Shown here piece by piece: positions 7,291 to 14,677 of a stretch of DNA of 18,611 nucleotides. The notes beneath the pieces are model-generated. The model ran no database searches and was not told where the DNA came from. It was given only the letters and a program-made list of their open reading frames with translations. The translations under genes were made by a program, and so were the position numbers. The stretch comes from Bordetella parapertussis (lineage in GTDB: Bacteria > Pseudomonadota > Gammaproteobacteria > Burkholderiales > Burkholderiaceae_C), in NCBI GenBank assembly GCA_945899335.1, contig CAMDIP010000007.1, positions 1 to 18,611 of the forward strand. Direction: 5' to 3'. Position 1 is the first letter of the stretch, and each line of letters starts with the position of its first letter.

Positions 7291-8010
7291 GTGGTTTCCT
7301 TGACCCAAATCCCTCGTTTTTCCCCTGAATCCGCCGAGGTTTTGGGATGGGATGGGCATTTGCCTCGCGTGCCTTTGCAAAGGCTTGCTCCGCTGGGTTT
7401 GCGACAGCATTTCGCTACGCCACCTGTTTGGCAGCCCGATGCAATGCTGGAGCCCCCGTTGAACCCATTGAAACCACCGGTGGATGCCTCAGTACTGGTG
7501 GGGGTGGTGATGCGCCCCCAGCCCAGTGTGTTGCTCACGCTCAGAACCGCCCATTTGTCGACCCATTCGGGTCAGATTGCCTTTCCTGGGGGGCGCCTAG
7601 ACGAAGGCGATGCTGATGCGGTGGCAGCAGCGCTGCGCGAGTCGCAAGAAGAGGTGGGGCTTGACCCATCGCATGTCGAGATCTTGGGTCAATTGCCCTT
7701 GTACCTCACCGGCACGGGTTTCAGGGTCACGCCAGTGGTGGCTTTGCTTGACCCCACGATGCGTCTGACCGCCAATCCGCATGAAGTGGCGCAAGTGTTT
7801 GAGGTGCCGCTGGCGCATGTGATGAACCCTGCCAACCACTGCCGCCATGCGGTGGAGTGGTCAGGCGTTCGGCGTGAATGGTTCTCGATGCCTTATGAAG
7901 ACGCCGAGCAAAAACGCTTTATTTGGGGTGTGACTGCAGGTATTTTGCGCAACCTGTATTGTTTTTTAAGCACCGACCCCGATCAGCCTGAGTCAAACGC
8001 TGAGTCTTGA
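7291..8010 (+). CDS. NUDIX hydrolase, probable CoA pyrophosphatase (NudL-like)
   Basis: A 239-residue NUDIX protein. LLTLRTAHLSTHSGQIAFPGG (81-101) is the UPF0035 motif of coenzyme A pyrophosphatases, and it runs into the NUDIX box G101-x-x-D ... R116-E117-S-Q-E120-E121-V-G-L with the catalytic glutamates intact. Family members split CoA and its derivatives into phosphopantetheine and 3',5'-ADP. The N-terminal 60 residues and the C-terminal segment ending in WGVTAGILRNLY are also typical. The start is uncertain: GTG 7291 is used, TTG 7300 is also possible, and neither has a clear Shine-Dalgarno. The next gene starts 13 bases downstream. Confidence 0.88.
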   Translation: MVSLTQIPRFSPESAEVLGWDGHLPRVPLQRLAPLGLRQHFATPPVWQPDAMLEPPLNPLKPPVDASVLVGVVMRPQPSVLLTLRTAHLSTHSGQIAFPGGRLDEGDADAVAAALRESQEEVGLDPSHVEILGQLPLYLTGTGFRVTPVVALLDPTMRLTANPHEVAQVFEVPLAHVMNPANHCRHAVEWSGVRREWFSMPYEDAEQKRFIWGVTAGILRNLYCFLSTDPDQPESNAES

Positions 8011-8023
8011 CTATCATGCAGGC

Positions 8024-8998
8024 ATGAGTTTTTTCGCACTTTTATTTGCTTTCTTGCTGGAACAAGCTCGGCCATTGAGTTTTGGTGAAAGCCTGGAGCG
8101 AATCTGGCAAGCTTGGTCTGACAAGGTACGCAACACGCTAGACACCGGTGACCAACGCCATGCTTGGACCGCTTGGGGCTTGGCCATCGGCTTGCCCTGC
8201 TTGCTGGTGTGGGTGGTTCATTTTGTTTTGGCGTGGTATTTGGGTTGGGTGTTTGCCATGGTCTGGAGTGTGGCGGTGTTGTATGCCACTTTGGGTTTTC
8301 GCCATTTCAGTCATCACTTCACCGGTATTCGTCATGCGCTCTCCGTTGGGGATGATGTGCTGGCCAACACGCTTCTTTCACAATGGTCTGGTGCCAAAGG
8401 CGAAAACCTGTCCCGCGAGGAAATCATTCGCCATGTGATCGAATATTCGGCCATTGCGGCGCACCGGCATGTGTTTGGCGTGGTGGTCTGGTTTGTCGTC
8501 TTTGCCGGTTTGGGCTTGGGGCCTGTTGGTGCAGTGTTTTACAGACTGAGTGAATTTTTGTCCCGCTCGTGGCAAAGCCCCACAACTTCAGGGTTGTCAG
8601 AGGCCGAGCACAACAGTCCCGCCCTAGAGACCTCTGCCACCAAAGCTTGGCGCAGCGCAGACTGGTTGCCAGCCCGACTAACGGCCTTGAGTTTTGCAGT
8701 GGTAGGAAATTTTGAAGATGCGGTCGAGGCATGGCGTCATGATGCTGAGCATTTTCCCGACCCCAACGATGGCGTGGTGTTGGCCGCTACCTCGGGCGCC
8801 ATCAATGTGCGTTTGGGCGGCAAAAATTTAGGTCTACCAGACGATGAGTCGCTACTCACCCCTCAAGCGGTAGAGACTACTGCAGGACGTGAACCTGAGT
8901 TGTTCCACCTGCGCAGCATGGTGGGCTTGGTCTGGCGTGCTGTGGTGATGTGGATGTTGCTGCTGGCGCTTTTGACTTTGGCGCGTTTATTGGGCTGA
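8024..8998 (+). CDS. CobD/CbiB-like (AmpE-like) integral membrane protein
   Basis: A 324-residue membrane protein of the CobD/CbiB/AmpE superfamily. Hydrophobic helices lie near 1-13, 50-72, 74-92, 148-174 and 302-322. EYSAIAAHRHVFGVVVWFVVF (140-160) aligns with the ENxxDGxxAPLFY region of CbiB, and DWLPARLTALSFAVVG (213-228) with the DWIPARLT block. The NTLDSM motif that follows the helix in true adenosylcobinamide-phosphate synthases is replaced by YRLSEFL, and no cobalamin gene lies nearby, so a role in B12 synthesis is doubtful. Its true function is unknown. It follows the NUDIX gene closely and ends 5 bases from the convergent rsgA stop. Confidence 0.78.
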   Translation: MSFFALLFAFLLEQARPLSFGESLERIWQAWSDKVRNTLDTGDQRHAWTAWGLAIGLPCLLVWVVHFVLAWYLGWVFAMVWSVAVLYATLGFRHFSHHFTGIRHALSVGDDVLANTLLSQWSGAKGENLSREEIIRHVIEYSAIAAHRHVFGVVVWFVVFAGLGLGPVGAVFYRLSEFLSRSWQSPTTSGLSEAEHNSPALETSATKAWRSADWLPARLTALSFAVVGNFEDAVEAWRHDAEHFPDPNDGVVLAATSGAINVRLGGKNLGLPDDESLLTPQAVETTAGREPELFHLRSMVGLVWRAVVMWMLLLALLTLARLLG

Positions 8999-9003
8999 TT
9001 CGC

Positions 9004-9897
9004 TCAGTAGGTTTTAGGCGTCGACAGTTCAGCAAAAAGCTCAGTGTAAATTTTGTATCGCCCTGGGTCTATGTGTTGTTCAAGCATGGCTTGGCGCACC
9101 CCGCAATCGGGTTCATGCACATGGCTGCAGTTGTGAAATTTGCAGTGGTCTGCATGAACAGCAATATCGGGCATACAAGAGGTCAGTGCCTGGGGGGCTA
9201 TATGGTGCAGACCAAATGCTTGGAAGCCCGGCGAATCCATCAATGCAGTTTTTTTGGTTTCATCTACCCAATACCAAGTGGTGGAGGTGGTGGTGTGTTT
9301 GCCCGACTGCAAGGCCTGAGAAATGATGTTGGTCGCTGCTTTTGCATCGGGCACCACGCGGTTGATCAGTGTGCTTTTGCCCGCACCCGAGGGGCCAAGC
9401 ACCAAGGTGACGCGGTTGGCAAGTTCGTGGTTTAGAGCGCTCAGATCTTGTTCAAGGTCTTTCAGACTCAGTGGCAGCACCAGACAACCGAGTTGCTGGT
9501 AGGGCAGGAGTTTTTGCCAAGCTCTCGCAAACGCATCGCCCAAGTCTTGCTTATTCAAACCAATCAAGGTACGGATGCCTTCATGGCGAGCCGCAATCAG
9601 GGCTCGCGACAACTGGCTTTGTGAAAAATCGGGCTCTGCGGCGACCAAGACCAATACTTGGTCGATATTGGCCGCAAATGATTTGGTTCGAATTTCATCT
9701 TGACGGTAGAAGATGTTTTTTCGGGTCTCGATGGATTCGATGCTGCCGCCATCCTCACTGGCGCTCCACTGCACATGGTCGCCGACCACCGCGTGGTTTT
9801 TTTTGCCGCGGGGGTGGCAAATTCTGCGCTCACCATTGGCATCTTCTACCCAAACATGGCGGCCGTGACTGGCTACCACCAAACCCCAAGCGGTCAT
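9004..9897 (-). CDS. rsgA: Ribosome small subunit-dependent GTPase RsgA (YjeQ)
   Basis: A 297-residue circularly permuted GTPase that checks late 30S maturation and releases from mature subunits on GTP hydrolysis. An N-terminal OB fold (about 1-65) is followed by G4 NKQD (115-118), G1 GPSGAGKST (168-176), the threonine-rich G2 region KHTTTSTT (200-207) and G3 DSPG (221-224). That G4-G1-G3 order is the hallmark of the family. The C-terminal zinc site is C252-x4-C257-x-H259-x5-C265, the same spacing as in E. coli RsgA. The start overlaps the protease stop by ATGA, so translation is probably coupled to it. Confidence 0.97.
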   Translation of the reverse strand: MTAWGLVVASHGRHVWVEDANGERRICHPRGKKNHAVVGDHVQWSASEDGGSIESIETRKNIFYRQDEIRTKSFAANIDQVLVLVAAEPDFSQSQLSRALIAARHEGIRTLIGLNKQDLGDAFARAWQKLLPYQQLGCLVLPLSLKDLEQDLSALNHELANRVTLVLGPSGAGKSTLINRVVPDAKAATNIISQALQSGKHTTTSTTWYWVDETKKTALMDSPGFQAFGLHHIAPQALTSCMPDIAVHADHCKFHNCSHVHEPDCGVRQAMLEQHIDPGRYKIYTELFAELSTPKTY

Positions 9898-11150
9898 GCA
9901 GTGAGTCGGGCCAAGCGTTGTGCGGCCGGTGGGTGCGAGTGGTAGAAGGCCACATAAAGCGGATCGGGCGTTAGCGTAGACGCATTGTCTTGGTAGAGTT
10001 TGAGAAGTGCCTGACGCAAGTCAGCCCCATTGGCATGTTGGCAAGCAAAGGCATCTGCTTCAAATTCATACTTCCTCGAACGTGCAGACTGCCAAGGTTT
10101 GGTGACAAATGAAACCAAGGGCACAAACATCATGAACAGCAGCAAGGCAATGGCGTCATTGGCACTGCCCAAGTGCGGTTGAACACCCAGGCCCTCAAAA
10201 AACCATGTTTGTGTGCTGAGCCAACCCAAGCCTGCAAGCCCCACCAAGGTGAATGCAAAACTGCTGAGCAAAGATTTTGGAATGTGCTTGAGCTTGGCAT
10301 GCCCCAGTTCGTGGGCCAGCACGGCTTCCATCTCATCGGCATTCAGTTGCTTGAGCAAAGTATCAAAAAATACCACACGTTTTTGTTTGCCTAGGCCAGT
10401 GAAAAACGCATTTGAATGGGCCGAGCGACGGCTGCCATCCATGACAAAAAAACCGTTTGCTTGGAAGCCTGTGCGCTGCATTAAGGCAATGACTCGGTCT
10501 TTCAAAGTCGAGTCTTCTAGCGGTTGAAACTTATTGAACAAAGGCATGATGACGCTGGGGGCCAACCACATGACAAACAACTGGTAAACCACCAACACAC
10601 CCCAAGCGATCACCCACCACCATGCGCCGCCGGACTGCATCAAATACAAGACCAACCACAGCAAGGGCAAACCCAATGCAGCGCCCAGCAAGACGCCTTT
10701 GAGCATGTCGCTGATCCAGAGCCCTAAGGTCATGCGGTTAAAGCCAAACGATTGCTCGATGTGAAAGGTTTGCACATACGACAGTGGCAAGCTGACCACA
10801 GCGCTGATGAGTGTGAAACCAAATACCAAGCAGATTTGCTGCCACATACCGGGGCCGATGAGATCGAGCAACACCTGGTCTAGCAATCCCAAGCCGCCAA
10901 GCAAGGTCCACATCACCAACATGGCTGTGTCCAGTGCCAAGTCCCAATGGCCTAAGCGCAATTTAGCGTTGGTGTAATCTGCAGCTTTTTGGTGAGCTGC
11001 TGTATCAATGACAGAGGCGAATGCATCGGGAACTTTTGAGCGGTGCTGAGCGACATGACGCATTTGTCGATTTGCAAGCCAAAACTTAATGAGCAGGTTG
11101 AGTACCAGCAAGCTGGAAAAAATGAAAGTAAAGCTTAAAGAGGTAGTCAT
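9894..11150 (-). CDS. M48 family (Ste24/CAAX-protease-like) membrane metalloprotease
   Basis: A 418-residue integral membrane zinc protease. Helices lie at about 5-26, 72-95, 102-125, 150-172, 176-198, 297-313 and 332-350. The zinc-binding HELGH is at 280-284, with the third ligand glutamate in [10 protein letters not shown] (E362) and the conserved SHPPAAQRL near the C-terminus (405-413). The Ste24-like N-terminal helices and the order of motifs separate it from the shorter HtpX. Yeast Ste24 cleaves prenylated a-factor precursor; bacterial members are thought to act in membrane protein quality control, and the substrate here is unknown. Its start codon is 27 bases from the divergent orn start, and its stop overlaps rsgA. 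Confidence 0.92.
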   Translation of the reverse strand: MTTSLSFTFIFSSLLVLNLLIKFWLANRQMRHVAQHRSKVPDAFASVIDTAAHQKAADYTNAKLRLGHWDLALDTAMLVMWTLLGGLGLLDQVLLDLIGPGMWQQICLVFGFTLISAVVSLPLSYVQTFHIEQSFGFNRMTLGLWISDMLKGVLLGAALGLPLLWLVLYLMQSGGAWWWVIAWGVLVVYQLFVMWLAPSVIMPLFNKFQPLEDSTLKDRVIALMQRTGFQANGFFVMDGSRRSAHSNAFFTGLGKQKRVVFFDTLLKQLNADEMEAVLAHELGHAKLKHIPKSLLSSFAFTLVGLAGLGWLSTQTWFFEGLGVQPHLGSANDAIALLLFMMFVPLVSFVTKPWQSARSRKYEFEADAFACQHANGADLRQALLKLYQDNASTLTPDPLYVAFYHSHPPAAQRLARLTA

Positions 11151-11177
11151 GCTTCTAGTTTAGGGGACAATGGCCGG

Positions 11178-11771
11178 ATGAATATAACCGTACCGAATAG
11201 CCCAGCTGCCCCCGAAGATACCGTGTTGTCCAAAACGGATGAAAACCTTGTCTGGTTGGACTGCGAGATGTCTGGCCTTGACCCCGAAAAAGACAAACTG
11301 CTGGAAATTGCAGTGGTGGTGACTGGCCCGCATCTGACACCGCGCAAAGAAAGCCCTGTTTGGGTGCTGCACCAATCAGACGATGTTCTTAACGGCATGG
11401 ACGCCTGGAACAAAGGCACCCACGGCAAAAGCGGTTTGATTGACAAAGTCAAAGCCTCCACCTTGGATGAAGAACAAGTGCAAGAGCAACTCATCGCTTT
11501 TATGAAGCAGTATGTTTCTAAAGGTGTGACCCCCATGTGCGGCAACACCATCAGTCAAGACAGGCGTTTTTTGGTCAAGTACATGCCTAAATTTGAAGCA
11601 TGGTTTCACTACCGCAATTTGGATGTCAGCACGCTCAAAGAACTCTCCAAACGATGGAAGCCAGAGGTTTACGCATCCTTTAAGAAGCATCAAAGTCATA
11701 CCGCATTGGCCGATGTTCATGAATCGATTGATGAGTTGGTGCATTACCGAGAGCATTTTTTGAAGCTTTGA
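11178..11771 (+). CDS. orn: Oligoribonuclease
   Basis: A 197-residue DEDDh 3'-5' exoribonuclease that degrades 2-5 nt RNAs, including pGpG from cyclic-di-GMP breakdown. Catalytic residues are D28 and E30 in [12 protein letters not shown]128 in [12 protein letters not shown], and H174 and D179 in [23 protein letters not shown] (151-163) and HYREHFLKL at the end match E. coli Orn. The N-terminus is about 16 residues longer than in E. coli; an internal GTG at 11223 would give a conventional length, so the start is not certain. It is divergent from the M48 protease gene. Confidence 0.96.
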   Translation: MNITVPNSPAAPEDTVLSKTDENLVWLDCEMSGLDPEKDKLLEIAVVVTGPHLTPRKESPVWVLHQSDDVLNGMDAWNKGTHGKSGLIDKVKASTLDEEQVQEQLIAFMKQYVSKGVTPMCGNTISQDRRFLVKYMPKFEAWFHYRNLDVSTLKELSKRWKPEVYASFKKHQSHTALADVHESIDELVHYREHFLKL

Positions 11772-11969
11772 AAATATTTCTCAGGGTAGACCCTAATCCG
11801 TGAGACAATGTCAGATGTTGGGTCACTGACCTGCTTGCTACATCTGCCTCTCACCTTGGGTTCATACAGTTGAACCACGCCAATATTCACTTATTGGCTT
11901 GCTTTGTTTGAAGGTTGATGTTTTTCCAACCTTTGAACGGAGCGCCCGCCGTTAGGCAGGGCTTTATCT
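11772..11969 (+). promoter_or_regulatory. Structured 5' leader of the DEAD-box helicase gene
   Basis: This 198-base gap between orn and the helicase holds no gene but can form five hairpins in a row: CAGATGT 11812-11818 with ACATCTG 11840-11846; GGTTCA 11859-11864 with TGAACC 11871-11876; GCCAATA 11879-11885 with TATTGGC 11892-11898; AAGGTTG 11911-11917 with CAACCTT 11927-11933 (extendable by two G-T and two A-T pairs); and GCCCGCC 11944-11950 with GGC-A-GGGC 11955-11962. The last stem contains AGGG (11958-11961), the only Shine-Dalgarno-like stretch, and ends 7 bases before the ATG. The complementarity is exact as written; a regulatory role is inference. I see no convincing promoter hexamers. 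Confidence 0.5.
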
Positions 11970-13478
11970 ATGACTGATTTGAATTCTCACGCCTTGGCTG
12001 ATGTTGTTGTTGATACGACTGACGAAAACTCTGCTGCAATCACTGTTTCTCCCCCCAAAGCCATAGCTTCTGTTGATGGTTCTGGCTTTGTCGAAATGGG
12101 GCTTGCACCCGAATTGCTCGCCGCATTGCGCGACTTGTCATTTACCCAACCCACTCCTGTACAAATTCGAGCCATCCCTTTGGCTCTGCAAGACAACGCC
12201 GACAAACCCGCCAACGATTTACTGGTCTCCAGCCAAACTGGCAGCGGTAAGACAGCAGCTTTTTTGTTACCTGTCATGCACACCTTGTTGCAACAACAAA
12301 AGCAAGCAGAAAAGGCCGAGAACAAAGCTTGGGCTGACAAAGTGTCCCAAGCTGTGGCAAATGGTGAAGAAGCTCCCAAAAAGCCACGCCGCAAAAACCC
12401 CACAGATACACGTCACGTCAAACCCGCCAACCCAGGTGCTTTGATTTTGTGTCCCACCCGCGAATTAGCCCAGCAAGTGGCCAAAGATGCCATTGATTTG
12501 GTCCGCCATTGCAAAGGATTGCGTATCGCTTGTGTGGTGGGTGGTATGCCTTACCCTTTGCAAATTGCCCGTTTGCACAATGCGGATTTGGTGGTTGCTA
12601 CGCCCGGTCGTTTGTTGGACCTGCAACGCTCCAAACAACTGCATTTGGATAAAGTGCAATTCTTGGTTGTTGATGAAGCCGACCGGATGCTCGATTTGGG
12701 TTTTGCCGAAGATTTGGCCGAGGTGCACAAACTGACTGAGTCGCGTCGACAAACCATGATGTTCAGCGCAACATTTGCGCCTCGCATTCAGCAGTTGGCG
12801 GCTCGCATCATGCGCTCACCCCAACGCTTGCAAGTCGACTCACCCCAAGAAGCACATGCCAATATTAAACAAGTGCTGTTTTGGGCTGATAACCAGCAGC
12901 ACAAGCGCAAGTTGCTTGACCATTGGTTACGCGACACCACCATTGACCAAGCCATTGTGTTTGCGTCTACCCAAATTGAATGCGATGCCTTGGCTGAAGA
13001 CTTACAGCAAGTGGGTTTTTCTGCCGTTGCATTGCATGGCGCATTAAGCCAAGGTTTGCGGAACCGTCGCTTGCAAGCTCTGCGTGATGGGCGTGTGCAA
13101 ATTTTGGTGGCTACCGATGTGGCTGCGAGGGGTATTGATGTGCCCAGCATCAGCCATGTGTTCAATTTTGGTTTACCTATGAAGCAAGAAGACTATGTCC
13201 ACCGTATTGGTCGCACAGGCCGCGCCGGTCGCGATGGTTTGGCGGTGACTTTTGCCGAGTGGCGTGACCGTCGCAAAATTTTGGACATTGAACATTTCAC
13301 ACAGCAACCTTTGCGTGCTGACATGATCCCCGGTTTGGAGCCCACCCAACGCGCTCCCCGCGCACCCAGCGGTGCAGAGCCCAAGCGCTTTGGCAAACCC
13401 TCAGGCGGACGCTCATATGCTGGTGCTGCTGCCAAGCGCGGCACTGGCTTCAAACCACGCGGCCCAGCTCGCGGTTAA
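11970..13478 (+). CDS. DEAD-box ATP-dependent RNA helicase (RhlE/SrmB-like)
   Basis: A 502-residue RNA helicase with the complete DEAD-box set: Q motif (F40 to Q65, FTQPTPVQ), motif I SQTGSGKT (88-95), Ia PTRELA (162-167), TPGR (211-214), II DEAD (235-238), III SAT (266-268), V ATDVAARGID (381-390) and VI HRIGRTGR (411-418). The tail from about 455 is basic and rich in R, G, P and K, as expected for an RNA-binding extension. A charged insert of about 45 residues (roughly 107-152, rich in K, E, A and Q) separates motif I from Ia. Likely roles are ribosome assembly or RNA decay; the paralogue cannot be fixed. The gene has a long structured leader and ends 14 bases from the convergent HlyD-like gene. 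Confidence 0.95.
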   Translation: MTDLNSHALADVVVDTTDENSAAITVSPPKAIASVDGSGFVEMGLAPELLAALRDLSFTQPTPVQIRAIPLALQDNADKPANDLLVSSQTGSGKTAAFLLPVMHTLLQQQKQAEKAENKAWADKVSQAVANGEEAPKKPRRKNPTDTRHVKPANPGALILCPTRELAQQVAKDAIDLVRHCKGLRIACVVGGMPYPLQIARLHNADLVVATPGRLLDLQRSKQLHLDKVQFLVVDEADRMLDLGFAEDLAEVHKLTESRRQTMMFSATFAPRIQQLAARIMRSPQRLQVDSPQEAHANIKQVLFWADNQQHKRKLLDHWLRDTTIDQAIVFASTQIECDALAEDLQQVGFSAVALHGALSQGLRNRRLQALRDGRVQILVATDVAARGIDVPSISHVFNFGLPMKQEDYVHRIGRTGRAGRDGLAVTFAEWRDRRKILDIEHFTQQPLRADMIPGLEPTQRAPRAPSGAEPKRFGKPSGGRSYAGAAAKRGTGFKPRGPARG

Positions 13479-13492
13479 AAAACCGAAGGGTC

Positions 13493-14677
13493 CTATCGCT
13501 CATTGAGCGAAGTACCCAAGGTTTTGATCACTGGTTTTAACAAATAGGTAAGCAAGTTCCGCGTACCTGTGCGTATGTCTATGCCGGCTGTCATCCCTGG
13601 TTTGATTTCCATGGCGTTGACCTTGGGGTTGTCTTGGTCCTTGGCGATGCGGATATTGACCTTGTAGTAAACGCTGGGTTGGCCATTAGGTGTGTTGACC
13701 AAAGAGCCTTGCGCATTATTGTCAGACAGTGTGTCGGGACTGATATCGATCAACTCGCCTTTCAGATTTCCGTAAATGCTGTAGTCATATGCGTCAAGTG
13801 TGATCAATACAACTTGTCCTTTAACCAACTGACCAATGTCAGAGGGCGGCACTTTGGCCTCCAGCAGCAAAGCGTCACCTACAGGGGCAATTTGCATGAG
13901 TTCGTCGCCGGGCCGCAGTACGCCACCCACTGTATGAATTTTCAAGGTCTTCACTACGCCATCCATGGGGGCCATGATGTCGGTGTGTGACAACAAGTTT
14001 TCAGCGCCGTTGAGTTTTTGGTTCTGGCTGGATAACTCATCCTCAATACGCGTTAATTCGGTACGGGTATCTTGTAAATATCTGTTTTTTGTGGCGGCTA
14101 TACGCCCTTCGATTTCAGTGACTTGACGTTTAGCACGTAAAACATCGAGCTCGCTGACATCGCCACTTTTAAGCAAGTTGTCATTCATAAGCTTTTCTTG
14201 TAATGCCATGGTCAAAGCGTCTTGCATGGTGCGCAACTCTTCATCAAGCGAGCGCTTTCGCTGCTTGTAAAGACCTTGCTGGGCAGATACAAATTCAGGG
14301 TAGAGCTTGAACTCAACTCCAAAATGAGGAGCTTCAAAATGCACCTCGGCTTTGGTGCGTATCAAAGCTGCCTTGAGCGACATGATGCGAGCGAGGGTCT
14401 CTTCTAGGCTGGCTTGAACCCGTTCTTTTTCCAGCACAGCCAGTAGCTGTCCACTCGTGACAGTGTCGCCCTCTTGAACCGTGAGTTCTTTCAATACTCC
14501 GCCATCAGCTGTTTGAACCAATTGGGTTCTGGCACTCAAAATGACTTGGCCGGTGGTGTGAACAGTTTGGTCAATTTCAAAGTAGCCGGCCCAAGCAAAA
14601 AATCCCCCCAAGCAAGCGAACAGCAGCAGTATCAGTCGACCGCTTTTCTTGTCCTCGTCTAGGTAGTCGTCGCTCAT
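13493..14677 (-). CDS. HlyD family type I secretion periplasmic adaptor
   Basis: A 394-residue membrane fusion protein linking an inner-membrane ABC exporter to a TolC-type channel. It has a short charged cytoplasmic N-terminus, one membrane helix (about 14-32), the first half of a lipoyl/barrel-sandwich domain (GGVLKELTVQEGDTVTSGQ, 59-77), a long alpha-hairpin (about 84-230), and the second lipoyl half (DIMAPMDGVVKTLKIHTVGG, 233-252). The C-terminal signature IKPGMTAGIDIRTGTRNLLTYLLKPV (358-383) is specific to type I secretion adaptors. Its start overlaps the ABC gene stop by ATGA. It is the last gene of the secretion operon. Confidence 0.94.
   Translation of the reverse strand: MSDDYLDEDKKSGRLILLLFACLGGFFAWAGYFEIDQTVHTTGQVILSARTQLVQTADGGVLKELTVQEGDTVTSGQLLAVLEKERVQASLEETLARIMSLKAALIRTKAEVHFEAPHFGVEFKLYPEFVSAQQGLYKQRKRSLDEELRTMQDALTMALQEKLMNDNLLKSGDVSELDVLRAKRQVTEIEGRIAATKNRYLQDTRTELTRIEDELSSQNQKLNGAENLLSHTDIMAPMDGVVKTLKIHTVGGVLRPGDELMQIAPVGDALLLEAKVPPSDIGQLVKGQVVLITLDAYDYSIYGNLKGELIDISPDTLSDNNAQGSLVNTPNGQPSVYYKVNIRIAKDQDNPKVNAMEIKPGMTAGIDIRTGTRNLLTYLLKPVIKTLGTSLNER

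Noticed and set aside
8950..9435. A 161-codon plus-strand frame overlapping the end of the CobD/CbiB-like gene and rsgA
   Set aside because: It lies antisense to rsgA, whose GTPase and zinc motifs are complete, and shows no domain of its own.
13472..13509. Two small hairpins (CGGTT/AACCG at 13472-13485 and CGCTC/GAGCG at 13497-13509) between the convergent helicase and HlyD-like genes as a bidirectional terminator
   Set aside because: Both stems are only 5 bp, partly inside coding sequence, and neither is followed by a T-run in the direction of transcription.
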